From the NCBI GenBank assembly GCA_030142905.1, contig JASJOG010000207.1, forward strand, positions 1-64,000: a stretch of 64,000 bases of DNA. Direction: 5' to 3'. A model generated the notes under the pieces. The model had not been told where the DNA came from. It saw only the letters and a program-made list of their open reading frames with translations, and did not search any database. This DNA comes from Heliopora coerulea (lineage: Eukaryota; Cnidaria; Anthozoa; Scleralcyonacea; Helioporidae). The position numbers and the translations under genes are program-made. Below are positions 24,601-31,519 of this stretch, in pieces (position 1 is the first letter of the stretch; every line of letters begins with the position of its first letter).

Positions 24601-27600
24601 CAATGAATTACGCGTCTCATTCTTTAAGTAGCTACGTTTTGCCAAAAACATCACCATGTATTAGAGTACGTATACATTTCAATATCTAGACTGTGTTTTA
24701 GGTTCTCATTGTATTTAAATTATGTGCGAGGTGCCCTTATCTGGAAGTAGAAATTTAGTTGACTTGTTTAAATTTCTTATACATCCCAGATTCAATGAAC
24801 CGGATCGAGCTCTTGTGTTTCACTTTGCAAATAAGACTTCATGGCTTTTTAGCGTAGATTAAAGTAACTATGTTCTCTGGAGATTTGTTGGAAAAAAGCT
24901 TAAAAGCTTCTGAAATTTTGATTCCTCAAAAAAATGTTATTATAAACCCTTGGAGTATTTATTAAAAGAACTTGTATGGATCTAAAAAGTTACGATTTGA
25001 ACGACCAACGATCATCCATATATATGTCATATAATTTTGTATATCTAGTGTTTATGGACACTAGGGTATTATATATTTTAGAGTTATAATCATGAATCGC
25101 ATAATTTTATAGTCCCTTGTTATAATCCCTGAGGACAGACTTGTAAGAAGCGATATTACATCGATGTTTCGTGTGCTGAAGGTCACCGAGTGTGATCGAA
25201 AACTCAGTTTTAAGTTTTGTAAAGGAAGCAGTTCAATAAATGTCTTCTTAAGTAAAATTAGAACAAAAAAATAGGTAGTATTCGTAAGGGAAATTTATAG
25301 GTTGATGCTGGGAACTCTAGCTGGAGACGTTCAGGAGATTGTCGTTATAATAACCTTAAAATTTTATGTGTAATTTAGAAGTGAATATTTTTTGTGTTGC
25401 TTTGTAGTTTTAACTTAACTAGTATTAGGTTATTTATGAGAGATGCCAAAAGTGTCATAATTAAAATTAAACTGTAAAGGGTAGTGCCCAGCATGTTACT
25501 CGGAATAAAGGCATGACAAATTGGTAACTTTTAAAAATAATTTGTTAAAGAACCGAGACTGACGTTTCGTTTCAGCGCGCAACATCGTTTGAGTGAGACA
25601 ATAAATAGGTTGACATCAATTATAAAGGAGATTAACTAGGTTTATATTACAATCAGTGAAATTCAAATATGACAAACCAGGTAAGGAAGGGAGGAGCCAC
25701 AATACATTGCGAAAGTATGGAAATCAATTAAATAAAATAAGATGAAACAAAAGCATGTTAATTAGAACAGAGATAGAGGAATAGAACTATGTGTAGTGAC
25801 TCCTCCCTTCCTTACCTTGCTTGTCATTTTGTTGTCTCGCTGATCGTAATATAAACCTAGTTAGTCCCCTGTATAATTGATGTGATCCTACCTCTCATGA
25901 TGTTGCCTGCTGCAGCGAAACGTCAGTCTCTGTTCTTTGATAAAATATTTTTAAAAGTTACCAATTTATCATGCCTTTCTTCCGTGCAATATGCTGGTCA
26001 CTAGTCTTCATACTTGCTTGAGATTCCTGCCTGGTTTTTCAATTACCTCGATTTTAATTAAAGTTAAATTTAAAGTTAACTTTTTAGATCAGATACAGCT
26101 TCTTTTAATAAAATGTTAAATACTAATGACGTTTTAAGCAAACCCTTACACTTACTCCAGCTTTTCTTAAATTCTGTTTCATGCAGATTCAGTAGAAAGC
26201 AGAAGAAAATTCCTGTTAAGATTGGTGTTTGTGGTGAGACTGACAAATACCCCGTATACAAAGATATACGAATTCGCACAGTGGGAATGGCTGTCGGATT
26301 TTCCCATTCTGAACGTATTCTTGGTGTCTCTTGTTTCTGTGAACATGTGCTCACCAGTCCTAGCACTGTCAACAAAATAATGGATAAGGATTTGATTTTA
26401 TCAACTTGGGGAGAGGACAATAATCAGCATGATGTTCGTGAAAAGCAAAGAGAAATGGGCGTTAATGTTCTCTGCTATGACAGGTTTGTTAAAACTGGAA
26501 TAAATTGATAAAGTACATGTAGACGTGGATAAAGTGCACGTAAACTCAAATACTAAATTTTTAATATACTTTCTTTGTAAGGAAGATTGTTGACCAGAAA
26601 ATTACCTTTGGACTTTAGCTTATGCTCAACATGTCTATAAGTTTTCTTTTAACCGAAAAAAAATTACTTGAGTGTCTTGTGCTATGATAAAAACATGAAT
26701 GACTTCATTTCAACATGAAAAAGGCCTCGTGAAAACACGAGACGTGGCCGAGTGTTTTCTGGTATTGTTCTGATTGAAATGGGGTAATTCATGTTTCTAT
26801 CACAGTACAGAGACACGAAAGCTATTTTCTATTTGTTTTATAAAACAACCAAGATTTTTTTGAGTTTTCGTGACGGAATCCGTGTCTCTGTACTCTAATA
26901 CAACATGAAAATGACGTCAGCCGTGCCTCTACACTCTGAGAGAAAATGTGCTAGTCCAATCAGAACGTGCGTAGGACGCCGGTTATTTTATAATAAGAAA
27001 TATGAAATGGTCTTCCATGTTTATGTACGGTGAAATAAACACTCGGGATGTTGTAAGACTTGAGAAAAGCGTAACAAAATCACAAGTTGCAGGCGAGTGT
27101 TTTTTAGATTTTCGAATGTCTCACAACATCTCACGTGTTTATATCACAGTTTATAACATGCGTCCTACACATGCTGTGATTGGACAAGCCTCATTTTTTC
27201 TCAGAGTGTAGAGACATAAAACAAAACAGATTCCGAAAAATAATATCTTGTGAACTCAAAATTCGAGGTAGACAAACAAGACAAAACTGAGACAATCTCA
27301 TTTATGTCTTGTTCTAACTCGAATTTTGAGTTCACAAGATGTTGTTTTTCGGAATCTGCGGCTGAAAATTCAATGGTCATAGAATTCAGAATTATCCTGA
27401 ATGTTACGGTAAGAATTAGGATGAGGGTTAGAATTAGGGTTAGGGTAGGAATTTAGGATCCTAATCCTAACCCTAACCCTAAACGTTGACATGTTACCCC
27501 TGGTGATATTTTAACCTAAACCCCTACGATTTTTTCAAAAAAGTTATCAGGTAAATAAAATACTTAATTTTCCAGTCCCAGCCTCCACACGGTTACCTGG

Positions 27601-29010
27601 TCTCAGTGGTTACGTTCTAGTGCCGACCCACTCTCATTGACAAAAACAAAACAAAACAAAAAATACCTAAAAAACTGTGCATTATGCGTAATTTGGTCAG
27701 CGTTACACATAATGCAAGACGATATAAGCATATAGCACGTCTCTCTTCTGATGATTTTGATTCCTCGTTGATTTAATCTCGTACTAGCACGTGTCTGATG
27801 TAGCTCAGAATGCGTTGCGCAAAAAAAAAAATCGTCGACATAATCGATTTTTCTGTTTCGCCACAGTCTTACAAGATTGAGCTAACTCCAGTAACGAAAG
27901 AAGCAAATTTAGAAATAGTTTTCTACTAGCGGTCAGTAAAGACATACTTAAGAGGAGCATTTTTCTTCTGCTGTTCTCGATAAGCTTCGAAATAACAAAC
28001 TGTTCGTCAAGTGACACTTTCTCGAAAACATCACCATCAGTCAGAGACTTCTTAGCGCGGAATTAGCGCGGGAGCGTGCCTTTGCTAAAACAACTGGTTG
28101 TTATGTTCGCAGAACCACAAGGCGGCATTTGATATCACTTATTTTAGTTCGTCGTATAAATCATCAGCCGTGCTAAACAGATTGGAGTCGACCCAAGTGA
28201 TTCTTGGGTTCGGCAATCGAAAAGTATGGCGTCTAAAACAGGCCTAAGAGGGTTATTTTTTTTGGAAGAAAATTAAGGTAAAAGGTTTTGATCTTGATGT
28301 AAAAACTATTATCGGTTACGATTTTCCTTTGTGCTTTCCTCGTGAATTTGTCAATTTGAGAATGTGACTTAAAGGTATGGACACGTGTACTTGATATTGT
28401 TTTGCAAGAGAAATATGACGTAATTGTTACACTAATGGTCCACTTGAAGTAATTCGTAGTAATTCGTAATAATTCGTCCAGTTGAAGTAAATACTAGAGT
28501 GATGAGCTAAAAACACCTCGTTTTTCGACAAAACCCAACGTCTGTTGATATCAGATTGAACACCCCGAGTACTGTGTATTACATCTAAAATGTTTCGGTC
28601 ATAATTTTCCTTTGTACTACCATCATACATGTTCACGTACTACCCTTTGTACTACACAAAATAGAGTTGAAAATCTCATCCGTACGGATCAACTTTAACT
28701 CTTTGAATGTTGTACAAGCACAATTTTGCATTAAGCCCGTAGAAACGTTTGTGTTCAGTCTCTCACCCGTGCTTTTTTAAGTTGAATTACCATAAAACAA
28801 GAGATTTATGCACGATGAGCACCCTTCCAAAATTGTCGTACCTTCATTTTCTTTCATTGTTGGTCGCTATGATGTTAGTCTAGCTTCAAGACCATGCTTC
28901 AGTTGACTCTGGTTTAGCTACTTGCCTTGAATGGAAATGGAAATTCTTAAACCTTTGACTTATTCTTTTTGTTTAGAATACATGAGATCCTCCAAAATAA
29001 GAGAAGCTAG
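3490..29010 (+). CDS. GPCPD1: Glycerophosphocholine phosphodiesterase GPCPD1-like, complete 17-exon gene
   Basis: Join: 3490-3650, 3864-3997, 6451-6489, 8311-8462, 12492-12539, 13861-13971, 14327-14477, 15252-15390, 15482-15533, 16555-16650, 18000-18068, 19073-19094, 21330-21394, 23020-23085, 24235-24359, 26187-26483, 28977-29010. All introns are GT-AG and phases agree throughout, giving 1761 nt (586 aa plus stop). Residues 1-100 form a CBM20 starch-binding domain (LLGNIPYLGNWSP). From about residue 297 comes the GDPD catalytic domain, with metal and catalytic residues H301-R302-G303, E317-N318-T319, E335, D337 and H350. Members of this family hydrolyse glycerophosphocholine to choline and glycerol-3-phosphate in the cytosol. 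Human GPCPD1 has 672 residues; this one is shorter in the linker and ends soon after the conserved YDR. ATGs at 3505 and 3517 are alternative starts; none has been proved. Confidence 0.9.
3864..3997 (+). CDS. GPCPD1: GPCPD1-like exon 2
   Basis: Second half of the CBM20 domain (TWSVEIPTPV, CYRYLVCESWKE). Acceptor TTGCAG, donor GTTAGT; enters in phase 2 and leaves in phase 1. Confidence 0.85.
5045..5235 (-). repeat. tRNA-derived SINE, family A, full-length copy
   Basis: The - strand shows an A-box-like TAGCTCAATGGTTAGAGCG and a B-box-like GGTTCAATCCC, then a common tail ending CGTTCATCTATC. The same unit recurs at 56.06-56.26 kb (+) and as fragments elsewhere. It is a Pol III retroposon and not a tRNA gene, because the cloverleaf does not close. 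Confidence 0.8.
5285..5392 (-). repeat. tRNA-derived SINE, family A, 5'-truncated
   Basis: Shares the tail (GATGAACGATCATCAAGC on the + strand) and the B-box region with the copy at 5045-5235, and stops near the GGTGAGACC segment. Confidence 0.75.
6095..6260 (+). repeat. Short dispersed repeat (CTGGC..CAGCCAGAGTA family), degenerate
   Basis: Two partial units, one with the AAAATCATCTGGCATCAGCC core. Better copies lie at 8.50-8.75, 23.82-23.90 and 43.15-43.44 kb. I do not recognise the superfamily. Confidence 0.55.
6451..6489 (+). CDS. GPCPD1: GPCPD1-like exon 3 (39 nt)
   Basis: Short exon reading VKADVNDGTLAFN. It matches the family's acidic DDGxF stretch. Acceptor TTTTTAAG, donor GTAAGC; phase 1 in and out, which joins exons 2 and 4 exactly. 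Confidence 0.8.
7155..7337. repeat. 45-bp direct repeats around an AAATGTTAAAT tract
   Basis: The segment AAGAATGCTACAA...TACGTAGGCAGTTTTG occurs at 7155-7198 and again at 7295-7337. AT-rich ATGTTAAATAA units lie between the two copies. Confidence 0.7.
8311..8462 (+). CDS. GPCPD1: GPCPD1-like exon 4
   Basis: Encodes PAWFDGWLLHETEVHLTVHN and the following region, matching the GWL...TEIRLRL segment of the family. Acceptor ATTAACAG, donor GTAATT, leaves phase 0. Confidence 0.85.
8495..8745. repeat. Inverted pair of the CTGGCGTTAGCCAG dispersed repeat
   Basis: A + copy (about 8495-8565: CCTTTCCTGTCCAAGAGG ... TCGTCTGGCGTTAGCCAGAG) faces a - copy (8650-8742). The LINE tail begins directly after the second copy. 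Confidence 0.6.
8741..9650 (-). mobile_element. 5'-truncated non-LTR retrotransposon (LINE) with ATT-repeat tail
   Basis: On the - strand the fragment ends in (TAA)n-type repeats at 8741-8760. It holds two C-terminal coding pieces (9267-9638 and 8970-9245), including KVLGVIIDEKLKWHEH, TMYNSLVLPHFTYCSTVW and HKLQKRAARVIT. These are typical of the region just after the reverse transcriptase in jockey/CR1/L2-like LINEs. The frames are broken and the catalytic RT core is missing. Confidence 0.8.
9935..10030 (-). repeat. tRNA-derived SINE, family B
   Basis: The - strand carries a GTAGATCAGTTGG A-box-like and GGTTCGAATCCC B-box-like stretch, then GGCCCAAAGTTGC. A closely related copy lies at 51.49-51.60 kb. 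It is followed by an AATGCCGAT segment shared with the other locus. Confidence 0.7.
10186..10275 (-). repeat. tRNA-derived SINE, family A, 3' fragment
   Basis: Contains GATGAATGATCGTCAAGC and CCCAGACGGAGATCGAACC, the tail and B-box part of family A. Confidence 0.7.
10495..10525 (-). ncRNA. Hammerhead-ribozyme-like core of a Penelope-like element
   Basis: On the - strand CTGAAGA is followed by a GTTG...CAAC stem and GAAAC. Hammerhead motifs are known in the terminal repeats of Penelope-like elements. Stems I and III are not obvious to me, so self-cleavage is inference. Confidence 0.45.
10659..10946 (-). pseudogene. Penelope-like GIY-YIG endonuclease fragment
   Basis: Encodes MYLGQTQRHLHMRISEHMRV, the GIY-YIG part with the conserved arginine helix, followed by NFELLICESLLISKYKPSLN near the C-terminus. 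No intact RT precedes it in frame. Confidence 0.75.
10955..11610 (+). pseudogene. Penelope-like RT end and GIY-YIG endonuclease, frameshifted
   Basis: Pieces in shifting frames read like the end of a Penelope RT (RT thumb-like EVLKLKEFLHSNGYP near 10990-11030), a linker (11127-11215), and the endonuclease SRVVYKYTCQCCGALYLGQT with HTRISEHTRV (up to 11412). The frame then shifts and ESLLISKYKPSLNENISS follows. The cysteine pair ahead of LYLGQT is usual in this family. Confidence 0.75.
11751..11780 (+). ncRNA. Hammerhead-ribozyme-like core of a Penelope-like element
   Basis: CTGAAGA, a GTTGC/GCAAC stem with loop ACGCC, then GAAAC. It mirrors the core at 10495-10525 and has the same covarying stem. 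The CTGANGA...GAAA arrangement is the catalytic core of hammerhead ribozymes. Confidence 0.45.
12492..12539 (+). CDS. GPCPD1: GPCPD1-like exon 5 (48 nt)
   Basis: Reads GQERSSGGNSFDVVTK between TTTTTTTAG and GTATCT. It belongs to the poorly conserved linker, so support comes mainly from phase (0/0) and splice sites. Confidence 0.65.
12540..13860. other. GPCPD1-like intron 5
   Basis: No coding exon seen. It holds a degenerate telomere-like tract near 13060-13095 and a G-run/C-run stretch (13155-13310) resembling MITE ends. Confidence 0.45.
13861..13971 (+). CDS. GPCPD1: GPCPD1-like exon 6
   Basis: Linker exon reading DYCAEVFNQQELEITYDS and onward, 37 codons in phase 0/0, with acceptor GCTTAG and donor GTAAGC. 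Confidence 0.7.
14034..14112. repeat. (GAAT)n microsatellite, degenerate
   Basis: Repeated GAATGAAT/GAACGAAT units in GPCPD1-like intron 6. Confidence 0.8.
14327..14477 (+). CDS. GPCPD1: GPCPD1-like exon 7
   Basis: Encodes FKIELCVASWEDESKAIGHG and the following beta-rich stretch. It matches the family segment ahead of the catalytic domain (NLELIF...G-A-C-L-L). Acceptor CTGTAG, donor GTATGC, leaves phase 1. Confidence 0.8.
14690..15180. repeat. Array of degenerate palindromic TTTCACATATGTGAAA units
   Basis: Around twenty variants of CATATGTGAAA or TTTCATATG occur on both strands within 490 bp of GPCPD1-like intron 7, at irregular spacing. The unit is its own reverse complement, so the tract can fold on either strand. 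It is not a conventional head-to-tail satellite. Confidence 0.75.
15252..15390 (+). CDS. GPCPD1: GPCPD1-like exon 8 (start of catalytic domain)
   Basis: Reads VEYLVIKPL and later LDMGHRGCGATFS, the HRG signature that opens the GDPD barrel. Acceptor TTTGTAG, donor GTAAGC, phase 1 in and 2 out. Confidence 0.9.
15482..15533 (+). CDS. GPCPD1: GPCPD1-like exon 9 (52 nt)
   Basis: Encodes DGVQENTIESFIKAYEK with the ENT catalytic motif. Acceptor AATAAG, donor GTGAGT. Confidence 0.9.
15590..16270. repeat. 19-bp minisatellite with 38-bp higher-order units
   Basis: The first part repeats TTGTGCTTGTGCCCTGGAC, with CTGGAC recurring every 19 bp (15845, 15864, 15883). From about 15970 the unit becomes a 38-bp dimer (GGTACCCTGAACTTTTGCC plus TGTGTCCTGGACTTGTGCT). 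It fills GPCPD1-like intron 9. Because 19 is not a multiple of 3, every frame cycles through the unit; several frames on both strands stay open without being genes. Confidence 0.9.
16555..16650 (+). CDS. GPCPD1: GPCPD1-like exon 10
   Basis: Encodes GADGVELDVHATKDL and TYHDLN, which hold metal ligands E and D and the catalytic histidine. Acceptor TTCCAG, donor GTACTT, 32 codons. Confidence 0.9.
17300..17548 (+). pseudogene. N-terminal remnant of a Harbinger-type transposon nuclease
   Basis: Reads MAAISLHVVAALFIILMGRL then LRRLRATCNQSIWSKRWLMR and LLLEDNEGLRHFLHNHRID. This resembles the N-terminus of PIF/Harbinger nucleases as I know them from corals. The DDE core is missing. It lies in GPCPD1-like intron 10 and was probably left by a deletion derivative. 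Confidence 0.5.
18000..18068 (+). CDS. GPCPD1: GPCPD1-like exon 11
   Basis: Reads VPLMVPVHQLTYKELQQIQ, matching the family's IPVKELTFDQLQ segment. Acceptor TTACAG, donor GTTAGT, 23 codons. Confidence 0.85.
18130..18400. repeat. G-rich, strand-asymmetric GGTGG/GGATGG tract
   Basis: About 270 bp of GATGGTGGTGG-like sequence with very few C on the + strand. No defined period; the minus-strand reading frame over it is a composition effect. Confidence 0.6.
19073..19094 (+). CDS. GPCPD1: GPCPD1-like microexon 12 (22 nt)
   Basis: Only seven codons and one base (VEHTNSP), flanked by TTTTCAG and GTAATG. The 0-to-1 phase change is required to join exons 11 and 13, which supports it. Confidence 0.7.
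20035..21255 (+). repeat. Scattered GAAAGTAGCGGCC motif repeats (possible DNA transposon remnant)
   Basis: GAAAGTAGC(G/A)GCC or close variants occur near 20040, 20055, 20505, 20560, 20600 and 21205, always in the same direction, and related GAAAGTAAC units lie among them. The stretch 20110-20250 is also similar to 33480-33630 (CCGT(C/T)TGTTCGAGAACCTCG). I cannot define ends or a superfamily. Confidence 0.5.
20881..20930. repeat. Poly-T tract
   Basis: Two long T runs broken by a few G. It could be a poly-A tail of a - strand insertion, but I see no matching body next to it. Confidence 0.7.
21330..21394 (+). CDS. GPCPD1: GPCPD1-like exon 13
   Basis: Reads LNRELQSREDLYQKIFPTLE; the FPTLEEV join matches FPSLKMV in vertebrate GPCPD1. 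Acceptor TTAAAG, donor GTAACA. Confidence 0.8.
21395..23019. other. GPCPD1-like intron 13
   Basis: Several 60-105 codon frames (for example 21400-21717) show no recognisable domain and no codon pattern, so I treat the intron as non-coding. Confidence 0.45.
23020..23085 (+). CDS. GPCPD1: GPCPD1-like exon 14
   Basis: Reads VLTSLPVDLPIELEVKYLE. The (E)xK near its end is the conserved barrel strand NIEIKW in the family. Acceptor TTTTAG, donor GTACGT. Confidence 0.85.
23210..23590. mobile_element. 381-bp foldback MITE
   Basis: Outer ends read AGACGTTTTCGACAAAA and TTTTGTCGAAAACGTCT, and the arms stay complementary for about 70 bp (TGTTTACTGTTGTGGATGAC against GTCATCCACAACAGTAAACA). No coding capacity. 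It sits in GPCPD1-like intron 14. Superfamily not assigned. Confidence 0.8.
23815..23897 (-). repeat. Dispersed repeat, CTGGCTAACGCC family
   Basis: Reads TTTTACTCTGGCTAACGCCC ... GTCAAGGGGAGACGTCTCGG, the same family as 8495-8745 and 43150-43440. Confidence 0.6.
24235..24359 (+). CDS. GPCPD1: GPCPD1-like exon 15
   Basis: Encodes VDSILRTVLRNIGKRKIILM then SFSPVIVQ, matching the family's barrel helix and strand (ILKTVLENSGKRRIVFSSF). Acceptor TTTCAG, donor GTAAGT. Confidence 0.9.
24360..25480. other. GPCPD1-like intron 15, first part
   Basis: AT-rich sequence in which I see no gene or clear repeat before the foldback element. Confidence 0.4.
25488..26000. mobile_element. Penelope-like terminal repeat pair in inverted orientation
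   Basis: The left arm (about 25488-25705) and right arm (about 25790-26000) are near reverse complements: ATTGGTAACTTTTAAAAATA against TATTTTTAAAAGTTACCAAT. Both carry a TGATGTTGC...GAAACGTC stretch (right copy 25894-25921) that resembles the hammerhead core of Penelope-like ends, though the left copy deviates at the CTGA box. No protein remains. The pair ends about 190 bp before exon 16 of the GPCPD1-like gene. Confidence 0.65.
26187..26483 (+). CDS. GPCPD1: GPCPD1-like exon 16
   Basis: Longest exon (297 nt). It encodes the end of the GDPD barrel, with LILSTWGEDNNQ and MGVNVLCYDR matching the conserved CWGDDTND and GVNGLIYDR. Acceptor ATGCAG, donor GTTTGT. Confidence 0.9.
26800..27215. mobile_element. 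Two adjacent foldback MITEs
   Basis: An inner hairpin (about 26805-26896) pairs ACAGTACAGAGACACG with CGTGTCTCTGTACTCT. A second foldback (about 26925-27214) pairs CTCTACACTCTGAGAGAAAA with TTTTTTCTCAGAGTGTAGAG, and both of its arms continue into a TAGTCCAATCA / TGATTGGACAA match. No coding sequence. Confidence 0.7.
27228..27357. mobile_element. 130-bp foldback element, CAGATTCCGAAAAA ends
   Basis: AGATTCCGAAAAATAATATC and GATGTTGTTTTTCGGAATCT form the outer pairs. CTTGTGAACTCAAAATTCGA pairs with TCGAATTTTGAGTTCACAAG. The same CGGAATCTGTTTTA end flanks the Penelope region at 46.15 and 50.11 kb. Confidence 0.8.
27400..27485. repeat. Head-to-head telomere-like repeats
   Basis: GGGTTAGAATTAGGGTTAGG is followed within 15 bp by the opposite strand version CCTAACCCTAACCCTAA. 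The two halves can fold on each other. It lies in the last intron of the GPCPD1-like gene. Confidence 0.75.
28977..29010 (+). CDS. GPCPD1: GPCPD1-like exon 17 with stop codon
   Basis: Completes YDR with IHEILQNKRS and TAG at 29008-29010. Acceptor GTTTAG. The human C-terminal tail is absent. Confidence 0.75.
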
Positions 29011-29139
29011 CCAAGGGAAAATATTCGAAACATTGGGTCAGGTTAATCAATTTTTACTTATCTGATGAAGGATATAACATTGCTCATAAAGCTTGAACGG
29101 CTACGGGGAGCCGTTTAAGCTTTGCAAGCGATGTTAAAT

Positions 29140-29378
29140 TCGAGTTAGGATTCCAGTTAGGATCCCTAACCACAAGGTAACACATTTGTTATCTAAAATT
29201 GTCTGTGATCGATTATATGATCGTTTCGTATCCGCGTCTGGACCTAACCCTAACCCTAACCCAAACCCTAAGCGTAATCTTAACTTGAATCCGAATTCGA
29301 ATCCCAACTCGAATCCCAACTCGAATCCCAACTCGAATCCCAACTCGAATCCCAACTCGAACCCCAACTCGAATCCTA
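29140..29378. repeat. Telomere-like tract and 12-bp AACTCGAATCCC minisatellite
   Basis: Begins with TTAGGATTCCAGTTAGGATC, then CCTAACCCTAACCCTAACCC (29244-29263), then about seven 12-bp AACTCGAATCCC units to 29375. The array starts about 130 bp after the GPCPD1-like stop codon, so it may be part of the 3' UTR. Open frames over it (NPNS repeats on +, GFEL repeats on -) come from the 12-bp period. Confidence 0.85.
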
Positions 29379-29379
29379 A

Positions 29380-30450
29380 CTTGGATTTTTGCCGTCCTTT
29401 GTTAAATCCTTTATAATATGAGTGAACAATTATTATCTATCACTTTATCTCATGACTCACCCACAATTACATTTTTTCACTTTTTAGTTTAATGTAGAAG
29501 AGACGTAAATTGTTAGATGTTGAGATATGCACTCCTTAGCTTGCGGTAAGCAGCGTAATACGGGGTTTACATACAGCACAATTGTTTGAAACAAAAGCTA
29601 TGTTATGAGTGGTTATCACACTTCTTTAAAGGTTAAATCCTTTAACGCTTCTTTTGAAACAGTGAATTGTGGGTGTGTCATGAAATAATCATGAATAAAT
29701 TTCTCAGTTTGAAAAGTTTAGCATATACTTCGCAAGTGAATAGTGTATTTTACGCAACCTAATTGGTTTCTCTACCTAGGAATACCCTGCACTGTTCACC
29801 TCTGAGCAAAACAACATAGCTCTCCGTTTTGTTTCAGTTAGGGAAGAAGAATTTTGTTAATAAACGAAGTCACCATGGCAGACAATACCAAACAAGCATC
29901 GAAATGTGGCATTAAAATATTCAGAGATATACATTTCTTACTTTTTAACGATAAATGCACTGAAGATATCTTCAAAATATTTAATTTACAAATGATTAGC
30001 GAACGAAGTCGACCTTCCGTAAAATTGTTGTAGAAAATGAAAAATAGTATATGTGCTGAAACAATTATGCGAGGTATATGCTACAACAATTACTCACCTC
30101 CGTGTCGGTGAATAGTATGGATATCTATTTTCACTTCGGCAGATAATTGTTAAATATTTGTTTTTACAACTACGATTGAAGGGACTGTTATGGCAACTAC
30201 TATTTATACTCTCACTTTAGTTTTTTATGTCGATGAGGTACCATCACAAATACTTGGCAAATAAAGAATTATTTTTCGAGAAAGTAGGACCTTGTGTGAT
30301 TTTTTGTTTTCCCGAATAGACGCGTAGTGCAGACGATTTGAAAATATGAAGTACGTGCCAATGAGTGACGTTACATTCTTGTTCTTAGTGCTGCAAGAAT
30401 GTGAAAATGCACCTCTAAAGCTTCTACAACTTAAAGCGTCTCTCCTGTGT
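29380..30450. other. Spacer downstream of the GPCPD1-like gene
   Basis: No gene recognised. An AATAAA at about 29695 is a possible but distant polyadenylation signal. Confidence 0.4.
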
Positions 30451-30459
30451 GCGGAGATT

Positions 30460-30499
30460 TTGCATATTCGTATTCTTTGGATTTTCCCGATTAAAAATG

Positions 30500-30536
<37 letters not shown>

Positions 30537-31517
30537 TATTTGCTTATCGAAAATTTCATCTTCATGGAGATTTTTGAGGTTATAGTTTGGAAATTTGAAT
30601 TTTGGCTGGGAGAAAAAACACTGGTAACTACTTACCCGAATTGAGGTCACATTGGGAACGACTGATAACAGCAGTAGGTGATTTACATAGCTCAAGGTTA
30701 GGTTTCTGTTAGAAAAAGTCGATTTTTATTTCGAAGAATTGCTCAGAATTGTTCGGAAACGTCCAGAAATACTTTCAAGCATGTCTTCTTCCTCGAGTAC
30801 GGATTATGGCCGAAATGAGTCAGGTTCAGACGTCATTGAGGTCGAAGGAGGATGCACGACAAATTACGTATCTAACAACGATGTTGACGATAGCGTCCAA
30901 CCTTACCAAGGAGAACCTTTGGCAAACGAAGAACGGATGTCCCGTGATAACAAAGAAAGAATTGTGGAAGGAAAGCGCTTAGAAGTACTTCGGAACAAGA
31001 CAAGAAAAGATAGAGACAAAGGTGCGGTGATATTTCGACTCTATTTTAAAGTCACTATCAAACCAACTCAGCTGGTTTGACAATACATAACCGTGTATTT
31101 TGCTGAGCGAAATATTTATTCAATGATTACGATTCCCGCCTGGTCGTTCGCGTACTAGGAGTTCTGCTAAACTATTGATACATTCAAGACCTTGAGTCTT
31201 TTCGACTATAACCCGTACTCGACGAAGAAGACATGCTTGAAAATGTTACTGAACGTTTCCAAACCGATCTAAGCAATTCTTCGAAATAAAGATCGACTTT
31301 TAACAAAAAGAAACCTAACCTTTTGCTTTGCAAATCATTTACTGCTATTCTTAATCGTTCCCAATGTGATGTCATTTTGGGGAAGTAGTTTCCAGTGTTT
31401 TTTCTCCTGGCCAAACTTCAAAATTCCAGACCTTAATCTCAGAAATGTCCGTGAAGATGAAATTTTCGAAAAGCAAGATATATTTAGTTTTTAATCGGGA
31501 AAATCCAAAGAATACGA
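30460..31517. repeat. Inverted duplication of about 350 bp arms
   Basis: The left arm (about 30465-30830) and right arm (about 31190-31517) match in reverse complement over TATTCGTATTCTTTGGATTT, TATTTCGAAGAATTGCT and CAAGCATGTCTTCTTC. A (TA)n run has expanded inside the left arm (30501-30540). The right arm is cut by the pogo-like element at 31518. Both arms encode MSSSSSTxYxRxxS, which resembles the start of multicopy cnidarian proteins annotated as P2X7-like. That identity is weak. Confidence 0.65.
30781..31022 (+). pseudogene. Short coding-like fragment (MSSSSSTDYGRNES), uncertain
   Basis: An open + strand frame starts MSSSSSTDYGRNESGSDV and continues to QPYQGEPLANEE, then a basic stretch. 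The N-terminus and QPYxxEP recall multicopy cnidarian proteins with a P2X7 intracellular-like domain, but the cysteine-rich domain is absent. Downstream it runs into a Penelope-like ATTTCGACTCTATTTTA end (31030). It could equally be chance within a repeat. Confidence 0.25.
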
Positions 31518-31519
31518 AT

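Noticed and set aside
29134..29416. Frames with GFELGFEL or NPNSNPNS repeats
   Set aside because: Products of the 12-bp AACTCGAATCCC array.
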